From contig JAKOGI010001201.1 of NCBI GenBank assembly GCA_029747015.1, positions 131,001-195,000 of the forward strand: 64,000 nucleotides of DNA. The letters are read 5' to 3'. The translations under genes and the position numbers were made by a program. Shown in pieces: positions 1-9,871 of this stretch (positions within the stretch are counted from its first letter, which is position 1; the number at the start of each line of letters is the position of its first letter). Under the pieces are notes generated by a model. The model had not been told where the DNA came from, made no database searches, and was given only the letters and a program-made list of their open reading frames with translations. The DNA is from Carnegiea gigantea (Eukaryota > Streptophyta > Magnoliopsida > Caryophyllales > Cactaceae).

Positions 1-640
1 AGGATCCCTTAAAGTCCAATGGAAGAAAATTCTGTAGATACATCCAGGCATTGTGATAAGATCTCAGAGTCCAGATCACTTCGTGGACTTTAGGTCCATG
101 TCACAGAAATTAATTATGGCAAGTAGTTTATGATTGGGGATTTAAATCAATTACGGGCCTCAACAGCTATCATATTTTGCAAACCGTGGTTTTTTAAAAT
201 ATTTTCAAAAATTAAAATTTTTAATATATTCCCAATCTCTTTTAGGCGGTTTTTCTCTCTTATTTATGGAAGGCAATGATGCCCTTTCTCAGAAACTACC
301 CTTGATCCTATGCCTTGATATCCTCCATATGCCAAAAGCTGATACCTATTACTCCCTTTTTCTCTCTCTTTTCAACCCCATAAAGAGGACATGTCCTAGT
401 AGTAACTATTGATCACTCATCCTCCACTCTCTCTCAGTCTCTCTCTCCTTTAAACTCCCTAACCCTTATCTCTTTCCTGTTAAAAACCTTGATACTGCCC
501 TTAATGATGTCTTCCAAATGCAAAGAAAGTTCCCCCTGTAAAGCATTCACTACCCCCACTAAGTGAACCGCGGTGCTACGAAACATAGATTGCCATAGTC
601 TGAGGAAATCAACACTGTCTCAGACCTTGAGGCATAATTA
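1..640. other. no recognisable gene
   Basis: AT-rich sequence with pyrimidine-rich patches near 350-480. I see no open frame, LTR terminus or RNA gene. It may be the degraded 5' part of the retroelement remnant that follows. Confidence 0.5.
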
Positions 641-1880
641 TCGACAAACTTGGTTAATTCTCACTCTTAACTACACTCTCTAGAAGATTTAGGGCTGCCT
701 GACCTTTCCTTTGAATGGTTCACTGATATGGGGATTATGCGTCTCAATTATATGGTAGAAAGTTTTGTGAATTTGTTAATTTCAGTTTCCTGAGGCATGT
801 ACGATTCTCTTTTGTTGAAAAATTGGAGAATTTGGGTTGTACGGATCTTTTTGAAGTGACTGATGAAGTCTATCCATAGTGGATTAGATTGTTTTATGCC
901 AACTTTGAAGAGGTGGAACCTAAGGCTAGCGGTAGAACCTCTTATACAACTAAAGTCAAAGACACTGTCATCACACTCACTACTACCACTATTAAGAGAA
1001 TTTTCATTTTGACCCCTGGATCCTTCCAAATTTCCTCCTTCAATGTCAACCGCCAAGGCCTGAAAACTCTACATTGAAAAGTTTGCCCATCCTTCCAAAA
1101 TCAAAAAATCAAACAACTCCTACACTACCCTGTACTTAGATCCAGGGGTCCTATACTACATTCTAGTAAGGACCATCCACCCTCAGGGTTCCTGAAAGCA
1201 GACCACCAATGACACCCTCCTCGTGAATCTTTACTATAGTACGGAGGGGTTTAACCTATCAAGGAACTACCCTTTGCCCTACTCAAATCTCCTCACTCAC
1301 ATATTCAAGTCCTTCCAAATTTCCTTTGAAGGCAAAGTACACCTTGACTCTCAGATACCAACCATTATTAAAGCTACTGTCTATAGCCTAAAACTCAACC
1401 TTCTCCCATCTGGACACTAGAAACATGAGGAGGAGATTTCCATCGATCACATTGAGAAAACCCCACCAAAACCGTACCTTGAGGTAGTCCCCCCCCCCCT
1501 TGAATAGAACTATTTAAAGAAGATCTTAAGAAGATATAGGGGGAGATCACCAATCTAAAGGCTAGTTAGGGTGTGACTAAGCAGACATTGATAGATCTCA
1601 AAGGGGTATGTGAGAATATGAAAGGGTATGCTATAGAGCTCGAAATTATTGTCTCGGACCTGAAGGTAGAGGAATAAACCTTGAAAGTGGTAAATGACGA
1701 GTCTGGGGAAAAAGTGGCAAGGTTGGAGAAATAATTAAAAACCGCCAAGGCTAAAGTGAGTCAAGAGGAGGACATTAGGAAAGTGATTGGTGTTCTTGGG
1801 TTGCAGAAGAAACCAAATCAGTTGCTCCAGCCCCCCAAATAAATAGCCGAGCTTGATATTCTCTTTTCCTTCTCTGAAAA
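640..1880 (+). pseudogene. decayed plant retroelement ORF (Transposase_32/gag-like plus coiled coil)
   Basis: A broken plus-strand reading frame. Around 785-1080 the frame reads FVEKLENLGCTDLFEVTDE, then an in-frame TAG, then RLFYANFEEVEPKASGRTSY. This pattern belongs to the 'putative plant transposon protein' family found in many plant LTR retroelements. A second block at about 1145-1420 (YYSTEGFNLSRNYPLPYSNL ... HIFKSF) fits the C-terminal half of the same domain. From about 1500 to 1840 the frame is rich in E, K and L with heptad-like spacing (TLIDLKGVCENMKGYAIELE), so probably coiled coil. Several stops (TAG, TAA) and frameshifts make it non-functional. The product would be a structural or gag-like retroelement protein; its precise role is not known to me. 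The family call rests on remembered motif patterns, not a search. Confidence 0.5.
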
Positions 1881-2189
1881 ATAGTCTTTTCTTTCTCTAG
1901 TTTCTAAACAATTTGGTTTTTTCAAGCAATGTGTTGCCAAACATTTTGCATGAGTTTGCCCCTTTTAATAAGAGTCAAAGAGGGGAGAAAAATTCTGGAC
2001 TCAAGGACATTACTACAAAATGATCAGAGCTTGCCCGAAACGCTTTGAAAAACTTCCAGCATTCACAGCCATTCACAGCGAGGTGACTAGAGGCACCCTT
2101 TTGTTCTCGCTATGATTGACTATGCTATATTTTGCTATATTATGGTATGATTGCTTAATTTGCTCATACGACTAGCATGCTTATATGAT

Positions 2190-3420
2190 CTCCAAAGGGA
2201 AGTTTTGTCTTTCATAAAAAATGGGGAGATTGAAGACTCCCTCAATGTCAGCAGTAATGCTGTTGCCTATTCCAATGACATAGCTCTAGACATTCAGTGC
2301 ATTGACTGAAAGACAAAAGCTTAATTTGACTACTTTAAGTTACACTAACCAATCTTTACTATGCAGAAATCGAGTATCAAAGTCAGAACTAACTTTGGTC
2401 ATGATAGAATCGTTTTTGGTAAAACTAATTTATATGATATATTGGTTTATTCTTTGAGATACATTGCTATTAATATATTTGGAAAACAATACCTCATTTA
2501 TATCTGAATGAATTACATCCTATGATGCAATATACCCTTGCTTATTATCTGACATCTTGTAAAGATTTCATTGGATTCAGTTTTGGAAAGTTGTAATAAA
2601 TCAATCTTGAGTTGATTTGTAAAGTATTTCAATTGATTACAGTAAGACCTTTGGGAATCAAATCGAGCTCTTCTCTCAGCAATCAAGATCCATTAATTAT
2701 AGCAATTAAGCATCAGATTTGGAAAGATCAAGGTTCGTATCAGCGACATTAGATTCTGTACAAAATACATTGAAGATTTGACATGACATACTCTAACAGT
2801 CAAAAAGGTTTCAAATCTATAAAACATGGAGCTGAAGCATGTCACATTTAAACAAGAAAGAATTACATTGCAAAAAGAGCTCAAGTGCAGAGCATTCTTG
2901 TGTAATTGTACTTCATTTGAATATTTGATAGGGAATTGTAACAAGTTGGGCATCTTACTTGGATAGCTAGATATTGAGAGGTCAATACTTAGTGATAGTT
3001 GAGGTTCCTAAGTCGAGTGAGATTAGAACGCTAGACAGATTGTAAAGCCAAAGTCATTAGTTTATACATTTTAAGTGAACAAGAAGTGGAGGTGATTAAA
3101 TTTTAAGGGAAGAGATGCCTTAGGAGGTTACTAGCCCTATTTGGAAGGATGAACATCATAAAAATATTGTGTATTTTGTCTTATTTTATTTTTGCTCTTT
3201 AATTCTGCTTATCATTGACATTAGTGACTAACCATCAAAGTTGTCATTTCTGATATTGGCTGAATAAATTCAAAGTACATTGCATTTTTTACAAAGTCTA
3301 AATTTTTAAGTGACCACCTTGTTCATTAACTCTTTAGGTTAATCTAGCATTGACATTTGGAACCTTCATTTTAGCAATACCATCACCAAGAAATCTTCTA
3401 TAGGGAAATTAAGGGATAGG
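2190..3420 (+). repeat. purine tract and LTR-like 3' end of the same relic
   Basis: At about 2203-2235 a stretch reads GTTTTGTC, an A-rich run, then GGGGAGATTGAAG. This matches the usual end of a plant LTR-retroelement internal region: an A-rich spacer, a polypurine tract, then the LTR start. The following about 1 kb is AT-rich and non-coding, and near 2890-3130 resembles LTR R/U5 sequence. I could not find the matching 5' LTR or exact termini, so the right boundary is a guess. Confidence 0.3.
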
Positions 3421-4560
3421 AGGAAAAAAAAAAAAAAAAAGAACCTCGCCTGTTTCATATCAAGGGTGAAGTTAATAAATTATTGTAATCACTAATCACC
3501 TTCCTATCATGTGTAACTTTATTTGAATACAAATGCTTCGGGTTCTCGGAGTCTCTCTATGACAAAGTACCTTCAGATTGATTAGTACCAAAATATGATT
3601 ATGAAGCTCTTGATTAACGTTCGAATTTGTCTCGCTTCCAGCATCTGGAATCTATTTCTCACTAAAACCTAGAAAATCACCAAATACTTAGTGATTGTCC
3701 ATTACATTAAAATGCAGGCTTGAATGCACCAGGTCAGGGGTGACAAACAAAATTCCTATCGATAGAATCCTCTGTCTCATAAAATAACGAAAAAGTCTAT
3801 AATAAAATAGTATTGTTTGATTGTCATGTTCATTACCAAATACCAACCACAACAAAAACAAAGGATTTTTTCATTTAGAGGAATCACGGACGACTGTTAT
3901 TAAACCATGCATATTCAAACAACTTGTAAGGCAAGGTTTTGGCAATCATATCAGACTGCCGAGTATATAGTTAGATAGCACAGACTGTTACCTACTTTTC
4001 TATGCAAGTGGATTGGTGTGGTTTCACGAGGTTAACTATGAAGCGGACTAAATCATGAACTACAATGTTGCAATGTACCAATAACCGAGAAGCCAATGCT
4101 TTAGTAAAAAAACAAACAATATGACAAATCCAACAACACAGTCATGTAACGCCTCTCACGCAAAATAAACAGCAACCCAGTTGGGTGCGGCACAGTAGGT
4201 GTAGAAAAACCCATTATTGTCATGTGTCGATGTAATCTAAGTAAACTCAAGCTACAATAAACTCAAATTGCACTGTGTCTGAACCATGAATATCATGACA
4301 CAGCTAAAGGTCGTTCATACTTATTTTGTTAACCATGTTTGTTTAAGTATGATTACTATCTAGAGCATGGGTAGGAAACCAAAGTGACCTTTCAAACTAC
4401 AAAAATACTAGCTAACCAGTGAAAATTGAACTTAGAACAATATTTCAAACAACAAATGAGATAATGTACATAAGGAAGGACTAATTTAAGCATCGTACCA
4501 ATATGGACGTGCTGATCCATGATAGAGTATCAGGGTCAAGTCTACAGTCCTCAATTCTCA
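3421..4560. other. non-coding, no recognisable feature
   Basis: Contains an A-run (about 3423-3440). No long open frame or repeat termini were seen on either strand. Confidence 0.5.
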
Positions 4561-4576
4561 TTACATTAATTGCTAC

Positions 4577-4840
4577 CTACTCACTGCCGCTAGCACTCAG
4601 GGCATATGAAAAATATTTAGCATCCTTGACTGTAAAATAAATGCTCAAGGCTTCTACATCATCCCCGCTCTTCTCCTTCAGATCCAGATCGACCTCAGCC
4701 TTTCCCTCAAGACCATCGTACAGTGAAAACATGAATACAACACATTGTTGACTGGAACATGGTATGCCGGGATGGACTCCTGTACACAGTGTGCCCCTCA
4801 GGAAAGAATTGAAATTCGGACATGCCGGGCCCCTTTTTAT
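4577..4840 (-). CDS. possible terminal exon of an unrecognised host gene
   Basis: Reading the minus strand from about 4840 down to a TAG at 4577-4579 gives over 80 codons without a stop, in locally richer G+C than the flanks. The frame includes CVVFMFSLYDGLEGKAEVDL and then DLKEKSGDDVEALSIYFTV, ending SYALSASGSE. The composition (acidic, mixed alpha/beta pattern, low Lys/Asn bias) looks like a cellular protein, unlike the nearby retroelement debris. A minus-strand TACAG at about 4790 could be a splice acceptor. I do not recognise the family, and I found no upstream exons with confidence. It could also be a chance open frame or a captured fragment. Confidence 0.3.
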   Translation of the reverse strand: MKRGPACPNFNSFLRGTLCTGVHPGIPCSSQQCVVFMFSLYDGLEGKAEVDLDLKEKSGDDVEALSIYFTVKDAKYFSYALSASGSE

Positions 4841-5041
4841 TTATTTACTGTTCTTTGGTGTGTTGCTGCATACATTAACTAAAATTATGGGATTTTTAGA
4901 GAAGAAAAAAGGAACCTTTTATAAGATCCACATACTTAAATAAGTAGATACCCAAAAAAATTACCCCCCAAACAAGGAAGCTTTAGCCTATGTTTATAAA
5001 AACAATTTTGGGCCTTGTATGAGAACCTATTTCAGTTTCTG

Positions 5042-5076
5042 CTTTTTTTTTTTTTTGGGGGGGGGGGGGAGGGGGC
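5042..5076. repeat. homopolymer T run followed by G run
   Basis: About 15 T followed by about 14 G, then GA-rich sequence, about 50 bp left of the copia insertion site. Length is likely variable between individuals and error-prone in sequencing. Confidence 0.8.
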
Positions 5077-5123
5077 GCTACAAGCGGAGAGAGTTTGGGG
5101 TAGAAGGTAATCCGGTGACTTTG

Positions 5124-5128
5124 ATACA
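5124..5128. repeat. target site duplication ATACA (left)
   Basis: ATACA directly precedes the LTR terminus TGTTAGG. The same five bases directly follow the other LTR at 10479-10483. This is the 5-bp duplication expected of integrase-mediated insertion and it fixes both element ends. Confidence 0.95.
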
Positions 5129-5432
5129 TGTTAGGAAATAAAGGGGATAATAGGATGTGACAATGCAACAGAATTCAACCAATAACACAACGCAACAATG
5201 AAAAACAAGAATAAAGGACACAGGGAATTTTTACGTGGAAACCCAATGTGGGAAAAACCACGGACGGCTACAGCACACCGACGAATTTCACTATGAGCAG
5301 AGTAGTACACTACAATCACTTCAGTGATTAAGAGCAGAATTACAATACTCTCAATTGTATTCTCTCACAAACAATCTCACTCTCTCAATGTGTATTCTAT
5401 ATTGGAGTTTTTTGAAACAAGGCCCTAGACCC

Positions 5433-5443
5433 CCTTTATATAG
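5433..5443 (-). promoter_or_regulatory. TATA box of the copia LTR
   Basis: Minus strand CTATATAAAGG, a strong plant TATA motif about 290 bp into the LTR in element orientation, consistent with the U3/R border. The functional copy would be the one in the 5' LTR at 10176-10186, which has the same sequence. Confidence 0.7.
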
Positions 5444-5547
5444 GGTCTGTGAGGTAGGGTTTCTCCCTGAAAACCCTAGCTGCCAGGGGGAATCCTCCTC
5501 GAACACAGAAACCCTAGCCGCCATCCGAAAGAGGTGGCGAAAAGACA

Positions 5548-5636
5548 CGTGGCACGACCGTGCCACGTGGCACGGTCACCCAGTGCCACACGGCACGGCC
5601 GTGCCATATGGCACGGTGCCCCCGTGCCAATTTTCT
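5548..5636. repeat. GGCACG/CGTGCC palindrome array in copia U3
   Basis: A run of near-palindromes built on GGCACG and CGTGCC, including the perfect GGCACGGCCGTGCC and a CACGTG core. The array lies about 105-205 bp upstream of the TATA box in element orientation. The other LTR carries the same array at 10291-10379, with one base changed. CACGTG is a known plant bZIP/bHLH site; an enhancer role here is inference. The array could also form hairpins in the RNA if read through. Confidence 0.8.
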
Positions 5637-5735
5637 GTCCCTCTCGTCTTCGGCTCTTCGTCTTGGCACGCCCGTGTCTGTGCAGCATGGGCTCCCCGTG
5701 CGGATACTCGAGATTTTGGGCCATAAAACCCAACA

Positions 5736-5746
5736 ATCTCCACCTT
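5736..5746 (-). other. polypurine tract
   Basis: Minus strand AAGGTGGAGAT abuts the 3' LTR start TGTTGGG. This is the usual copia plus-strand priming site and supports the element orientation. Confidence 0.8.
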
Positions 5747-6129
5747 GGACCAAAATCTCCAATCTTCAACTTTCCGTCGCCATCGTCTCACCCCTAAGGG
5801 TGATGCCCCCTATGGGGCTATGCCCCGCAGGGCCCTCAGCAGCTGTGAACTCCCACTAAGTCCAAGCAATGCTCGAACTTAGCTGTAGGTAGTGGCTTTG
5901 TAAGCATGTCAGCAGGATTCTCTGGAGGTGTGAACTTTCTTCATCATTATTTCTCCTGCAGCAACTGTGTCTCGTACATAATGATATTTGACGCTGATAT
6001 GCTTGGTCTTCGAGTGGTAGGCATCATTCTTTGTCAGATGTATGGCACTCTGACTATCAGAATATACCACAGTAGCAGATTGTGGTATTCCAAGCTCCAT
6101 TACCAGTCCCTTTAGCCAGGTAGCTTCCT

Positions 6130-7632
6130 TCACCCCTTCAGTGGCAGCAATATACTCAGCTTCTGTTGTGGACAGAGCTGCAATAGATTGTAAAGACGCT
6201 TTCCAAGAAATAGCGCCCCACACATGGTAAAGATGTACCCAGATATGGACCTCCTCCTATCCAAATCACCAGCATAATCAGAATCAACATACCCTACTAC
6301 ATCAGATGTAGCAGCCTTGTTTCTATCAAATACCAGCCCTTTCCCCACAGTTCCCTTTACATACCGTAGGATCCATTTTACACCCTCCCAGTGGTCCTTT
6401 CCAGGATTATGCATATATCTGCTTACCACACTCACAGCATGTGATAAGTCTGGTCTGGTACAGACCATGGCATACATCAAACTCCCTACAGCACTAGAGT
6501 ATGGTACATTGGACATTCTACCGATGTCCTCTTCCGTTTGCAGACAGCATTCCGCAGACAGTTTAAAATGTGCAGCAAGAGGGGTAGACACTGCCTTGCA
6601 GTCTCTCATTTTGAACTTGCTTAATACCTTCTCAAGATATTTTTCTTGAGACAAGTATAATTTTCCCTCCTTTCGATCCCTGTGAATCTCCATGCCCAGT
6701 ATCCTTTTAGCTGCACCTAAGTCTTTCATTTCGAATTCCTTACTGAGCTGAGATTTTAGCATGCTAATCAGGGTTTTATCTTTAGATGCAATTAGCATGT
6801 CATCAACATACAGTAGTAGATATATAAAGGACCCATCACCATATTGTCTAAAGTACACACAATTATCATATCTACTACGTATGTAACCATTATCAATCAT
6901 AAACGTGTCAAAACGTTTATACCACTGCCTAGGAGCCTGCTTGAGTCCATACAAGGACTTTTTCAACTTACATACCATGTGTTCCTTATCAGGAACAGCA
7001 AACCCTTCAGGTTGCTTCATATATATCTCCTCTTCCAGCTCACCATGCAGGAAGGCTGTTTTTACATCAAGCTGCTCCAACTCCAAGTTAAACAATGTCA
7101 CAATAGATAACAATAATCGAATAGAGGTGTGTCTGACTACAGGAGAGAAAACCTCATTGTATTCTATACCTTCCCGTTGGTTGCAACCACGAACAACCAA
7201 CCTTGCTTTCCACCTTGCATCCTCTACCCCAGGAATGCCCTCCTTCTTCTTGTATATCCATTTGGCAGTTAAGGCCCGTCGGCCTTTAGGCAGGTTACAT
7301 AACTCCCAAGTCCCGTTTTTCTGCAGACTTTCCATTTCTTCTTGCATAGCCTGAATCCAGTTGGGTGAACTTGGGCAGGTGATGGCTTCAGTATAATTTG
7401 AAGGCTCAGTTCCTTCAGACACTTCCTCTGCAACAGAAAGTGCAAGTGCTATCAGCCCTTCATCATCGTTGTACCAGGCCGGTCTCCTGATCTCCCTGCG
7501 AGGACGATCAAGTGCTATAGAGTGCTCAACCTCCTCCTGAGGTTGATTAGTGCTGATAGCCCCAGGCTCAGTGACCTGGACTTCCCTCATAGCTCCACCT
7601 TGAGCTGCAGCAGTCTCCAGCTCCGCCTCCAT
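6130..7632 (-). CDS. copia reverse transcriptase-RNase H segment
   Basis: 500 codons in the same frame as the upstream segment, after a 9-nt gap following the stop. It contains the RVT_2 reverse transcriptase: NGTWELCNLPKGRRA, KARLVVRGCNQREGI, LDVKTAFLHGELEEEIYM, KSLYGLKQAPRQWY and the catalytic YVDDMLI. RNase H follows (VGYVDSDYAGDLDRRRSISG). The frame is then lost near 6215; the rest of RNase H (LSTTEAEYIAATEGVKEATW) continues in another frame at 6223-5909. The protein copies element RNA into DNA inside the virus-like particle. The MEAELET start is only the first ATG after the stop and not an independent gene start. Confidence 0.92.
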   Translation of the reverse strand: MEAELETAAAQGGAMREVQVTEPGAISTNQPQEEVEHSIALDRPRREIRRPAWYNDDEGLIALALSVAEEVSEGTEPSNYTEAITCPSSPNWIQAMQEEMESLQKNGTWELCNLPKGRRALTAKWIYKKKEGIPGVEDARWKARLVVRGCNQREGIEYNEVFSPVVRHTSIRLLLSIVTLFNLELEQLDVKTAFLHGELEEEIYMKQPEGFAVPDKEHMVCKLKKSLYGLKQAPRQWYKRFDTFMIDNGYIRSRYDNCVYFRQYGDGSFIYLLLYVDDMLIASKDKTLISMLKSQLSKEFEMKDLGAAKRILGMEIHRDRKEGKLYLSQEKYLEKVLSKFKMRDCKAVSTPLAAHFKLSAECCLQTEEDIGRMSNVPYSSAVGSLMYAMVCTRPDLSHAVSVVSRYMHNPGKDHWEGVKWILRYVKGTVGKGLVFDRNKAATSDVVGYVDSDYAGDLDRRRSISGYIFTMCGALFLGKRLYNLLQLCPQQKLSILLPLKG

Positions 7633-7641
7633 GTTGGTGTC

Positions 7642-9834
7642 TTACTGAGTTCCTGTACCAGTAGAAGGAACAGCATCATTCTTTCCAGAAGATAATATAT
7701 CAGACTCATTGAAAGTAACATCCCTACTTTGTATTACTTTCTTAGAATCAGGACACCACATACAATACCCCTTAGATTCACTAGCATACCCCAAAAACAT
7801 ACATTTAACTGCTCTAGGTGCTAGTTTTCCCTCATTTACATGAGCATACACAGGACACCCAAATACCCTGAGATTAGAGTAGTCAACAGGATTACCTGAC
7901 CATACTTCTTCTGGAATCTGAAACTCGATGGAGGAGTGTGGTGATCGATTCACCAGGTAGCAGGCCATAGAAATGGCCTCAGCCCAAAACGCTTTGCGAT
8001 CCCAAAGCCCAGCAGTTGAAAGCAAACATCGTGCTTTCTCTAACAACGTCCTGTTAATTCGTTCTGCGACCCCATTCTGTTGTGGTTTCCCGACCAAAGT
8101 TTTATGCCTGGCTATGCCGTTTGCTGTGCAGAACTCTTCAAACTCAGATTCAACAAACTCCAGGCCATTATCAGTCCTGAGTTTCTTGATCCTTTTGCCA
8201 GTCTGGTTCTCAACCAGAGCCTTGAATTTCTTGAACATTGAGAATGTCTCGTTTTTCTGTCTCAAGAAATACACCCAAACTTTTCGTGAGAAATCATCAA
8301 CAAATGTTAACATGTAACGCTTACCTCCCATCGAAGGTACCTTAGAGGGACCCCACAAATCAGAATGTATGTAGTCCAGGACCCCCTGAGTACGGTGACT
8401 AGCCTTTGAGAAACTTACCCTTTTCTGTTTCCCAAATACGCAGTGATCACAAAAATCCAACTTACCCGTACTAGCGTTACCAAGACAACCTTTCTTACCC
8501 AGAATGGTCATCCCTTTCTCACTCATATGGCCCAGCCTCATGTGCCATAACATCGTCTCATCTGCTGTACCTACAGCAGCTGCTCCTGTAACTGTGGCTC
8601 CCTGCAGGATGTAGAGACTGCCCTGCCTCAGTCCCTTCATCATCACCATGGCTCCTTTAGCCACCTTTAGAGCTCCATTCTCCATGACGATTCTGCAACC
8701 ATTAGACTCAAGAGTTCCCAAGGAAATCAAGCAACGAGTCATATCAGGAATATGACGCACTTTAGACAATGTTCTAATAGTGCCATTATGGGTTCTGATC
8801 TGGACTGTACCTATCCCTGCAACCTTGCATTCACTATCATTGCCCATAAGTACCACCCCAGAATCCACAGACTCATAAGTAACGAACCAGTCCCTATGAG
8901 GACACATGTGGAATGTGCAACCAGAATCCAAGACCCAATTGTTATCCACCCCTTTCCCAGAGATGGTAGCTAAAGAAGTAGCAAGCAGAACATCCCCATC
9001 TGACTCAGACTCTACCACACAGTCAGCAGTAGCAGTTTTACCCGTTTCCTCATTCTTGTTCTTTAGCTTCCAACAATTAGCCTTTATGTGACCCAATTTT
9101 TTGCAAAAGTGGCAGGTTTTATTAGCATGAGGATTTCTTGATTTAGAACGGCTCTTCCTATTACCGTTTCCCTTCTTCTCAGTTGTCCTACCCCTAACAG
9201 CCAGCCCTTCACCCTGGTCAACATGAATGTCATGGTCAAACTTTTCTTTTGAAAGAAGGTTAGCCTTGACATCTTCAAACGATATAGTATCCGTGTTACT
9301 ATACAGCATGATTTCTTTAAAGTGTTTATATGAAGGGGGTAGTGAGACAACAAGCAAGATGGCTTTATCCTCATCATCAATTTTTACATCCAGACTTTCC
9401 AAATCAACTAGAATTGAATTGAAATCATTCAGATGTTTCTGGACAGGCGTACCTTCAGCCATACGACAGGTGTACAACCTTTCTTTTAGCCTGATCTTAT
9501 TGGCTAGACTCTTTGTCATATATAGTTCTTCTAGCCTAGCCCAAAGGTCAACAGCAGTTACCTTATCAAGAACCTCAGGGAGCACGTGAGGTGCCAGACA
9601 TAGTTGTATGGCTGAAACTGCCTTCAGCTCCAGTTCCTCCCATTCCTCATCTGTCAACTTCCCACGCCTTTTCTGCTGATCCTCAGCCCACTTTTCATCC
9701 GTTGTCCCTGTAGGCTTGACGTGAGGTCCCTGCAGGACCTTCCACAGCCCGTGCTGGATGAGGACCGCCCTCATCTGCACCTTCCAGAGATTAAAGCTAA
9801 TCTCCCCGTCGAATTTCTGTATGTCCACCTTCAT
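7642..9834 (-). CDS. copia gag-protease-integrase segment
   Basis: About 730 residues. Order: UBN2-type gag (about residues 1-220), basic linker and CCHC zinc knuckle (CHFCKKLGHIKANC), aspartic protease with WVLDSGCTFHMC (active DSG kept), integrase zinc region (LWHMRLGHMSEKG ... CDHCVFGKQ), then the integrase core with HSDLWGP, TDNGLEF and KPQQNGVAERINR containing the acidic triad. The core is followed by the usual copia integrase tail (VFGCPVYAHV, FLGYASESKGY). It packages the element RNA and inserts the cDNA in the nucleus. The segment ends at the TAA at 7642. ORF callers may extend it to 9870 using a GTG, but the first ATG is at 9834. Confidence 0.92.
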   Translation of the reverse strand: MKVDIQKFDGEISFNLWKVQMRAVLIQHGLWKVLQGPHVKPTGTTDEKWAEDQQKRRGKLTDEEWEELELKAVSAIQLCLAPHVLPEVLDKVTAVDLWARLEELYMTKSLANKIRLKERLYTCRMAEGTPVQKHLNDFNSILVDLESLDVKIDDEDKAILLVVSLPPSYKHFKEIMLYSNTDTISFEDVKANLLSKEKFDHDIHVDQGEGLAVRGRTTEKKGNGNRKSRSKSRNPHANKTCHFCKKLGHIKANCWKLKNKNEETGKTATADCVVESESDGDVLLATSLATISGKGVDNNWVLDSGCTFHMCPHRDWFVTYESVDSGVVLMGNDSECKVAGIGTVQIRTHNGTIRTLSKVRHIPDMTRCLISLGTLESNGCRIVMENGALKVAKGAMVMMKGLRQGSLYILQGATVTGAAAVGTADETMLWHMRLGHMSEKGMTILGKKGCLGNASTGKLDFCDHCVFGKQKRVSFSKASHRTQGVLDYIHSDLWGPSKVPSMGGKRYMLTFVDDFSRKVWVYFLRQKNETFSMFKKFKALVENQTGKRIKKLRTDNGLEFVESEFEEFCTANGIARHKTLVGKPQQNGVAERINRTLLEKARCLLSTAGLWDRKAFWAEAISMACYLVNRSPHSSIEFQIPEEVWSGNPVDYSNLRVFGCPVYAHVNEGKLAPRAVKCMFLGYASESKGYCMWCPDSKKVIQSRDVTFNESDILSSGKNDAVPSTGTGTQ

Positions 9835-9857
9835 GATTGAAGACACCCTACAACCTC

Positions 9858-9869
9858 GCTCTGATACCA
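9858..9869 (-). other. primer-binding site, initiator tRNA-Met type
   Basis: Minus strand TGGTATCAGAGC, the standard plant iMet primer site, two bases from the 5' LTR end. It primes minus-strand cDNA synthesis and confirms the orientation. Confidence 0.9.
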
Positions 9870-9871
9870 CT

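Larger units (their letters stand above)
5129..5735 (-). repeat. copia 3' LTR (left copy)
   Basis: 607 bp, TG at one end and CA at the other (plus strand TGTTAGGAAA to AAACCCAACA). It aligns end to end with 9872-10478 with eight substitutions and no gaps. Open frames inside it (for example 5355-5726 and 5534-5859) are by-products of its GC-rich palindromic section and are not genes. Confidence 0.95.
5836..9834 (-). pseudogene. copia gag-pol polyprotein, three lesions
   Basis: One polyprotein frame on the minus strand, starting at the ATG at 9832-9834 (MKVDIQKFDGEI). Codons upstream of this overlap the primer site and lack an ATG. It is interrupted by a TAA at 7642-7644 in the same frame, by a one-base frameshift near 6215 just before the RNase H active region, and by a second frameshift near 5930. 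The last segment reads [12 protein letters not shown] and stops at 5836-5838. Apart from these lesions every copia domain is present and conserved, so the damage is recent. The TAA lies in a variable linker between integrase and reverse transcriptase. I treat it as a mutation, since separate ORFs there are not typical of plant copia. Confidence 0.9.

Noticed and set aside
748..1056. Minus-strand 102-codon ORF
   Set aside because: Antisense to the recognisable plus-strand gag-like remnant.
5355..5859. Several overlapping ORFs on both strands in the copia LTR (repeated at 10098-10512)
   Set aside because: Produced by GC-rich palindromes inside an LTR; no domain, and both strands are open at once.
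6317..9589. Plus-strand ORFs across the copia element
   Set aside because: Antisense shadows of the well-supported minus-strand gag-pol.
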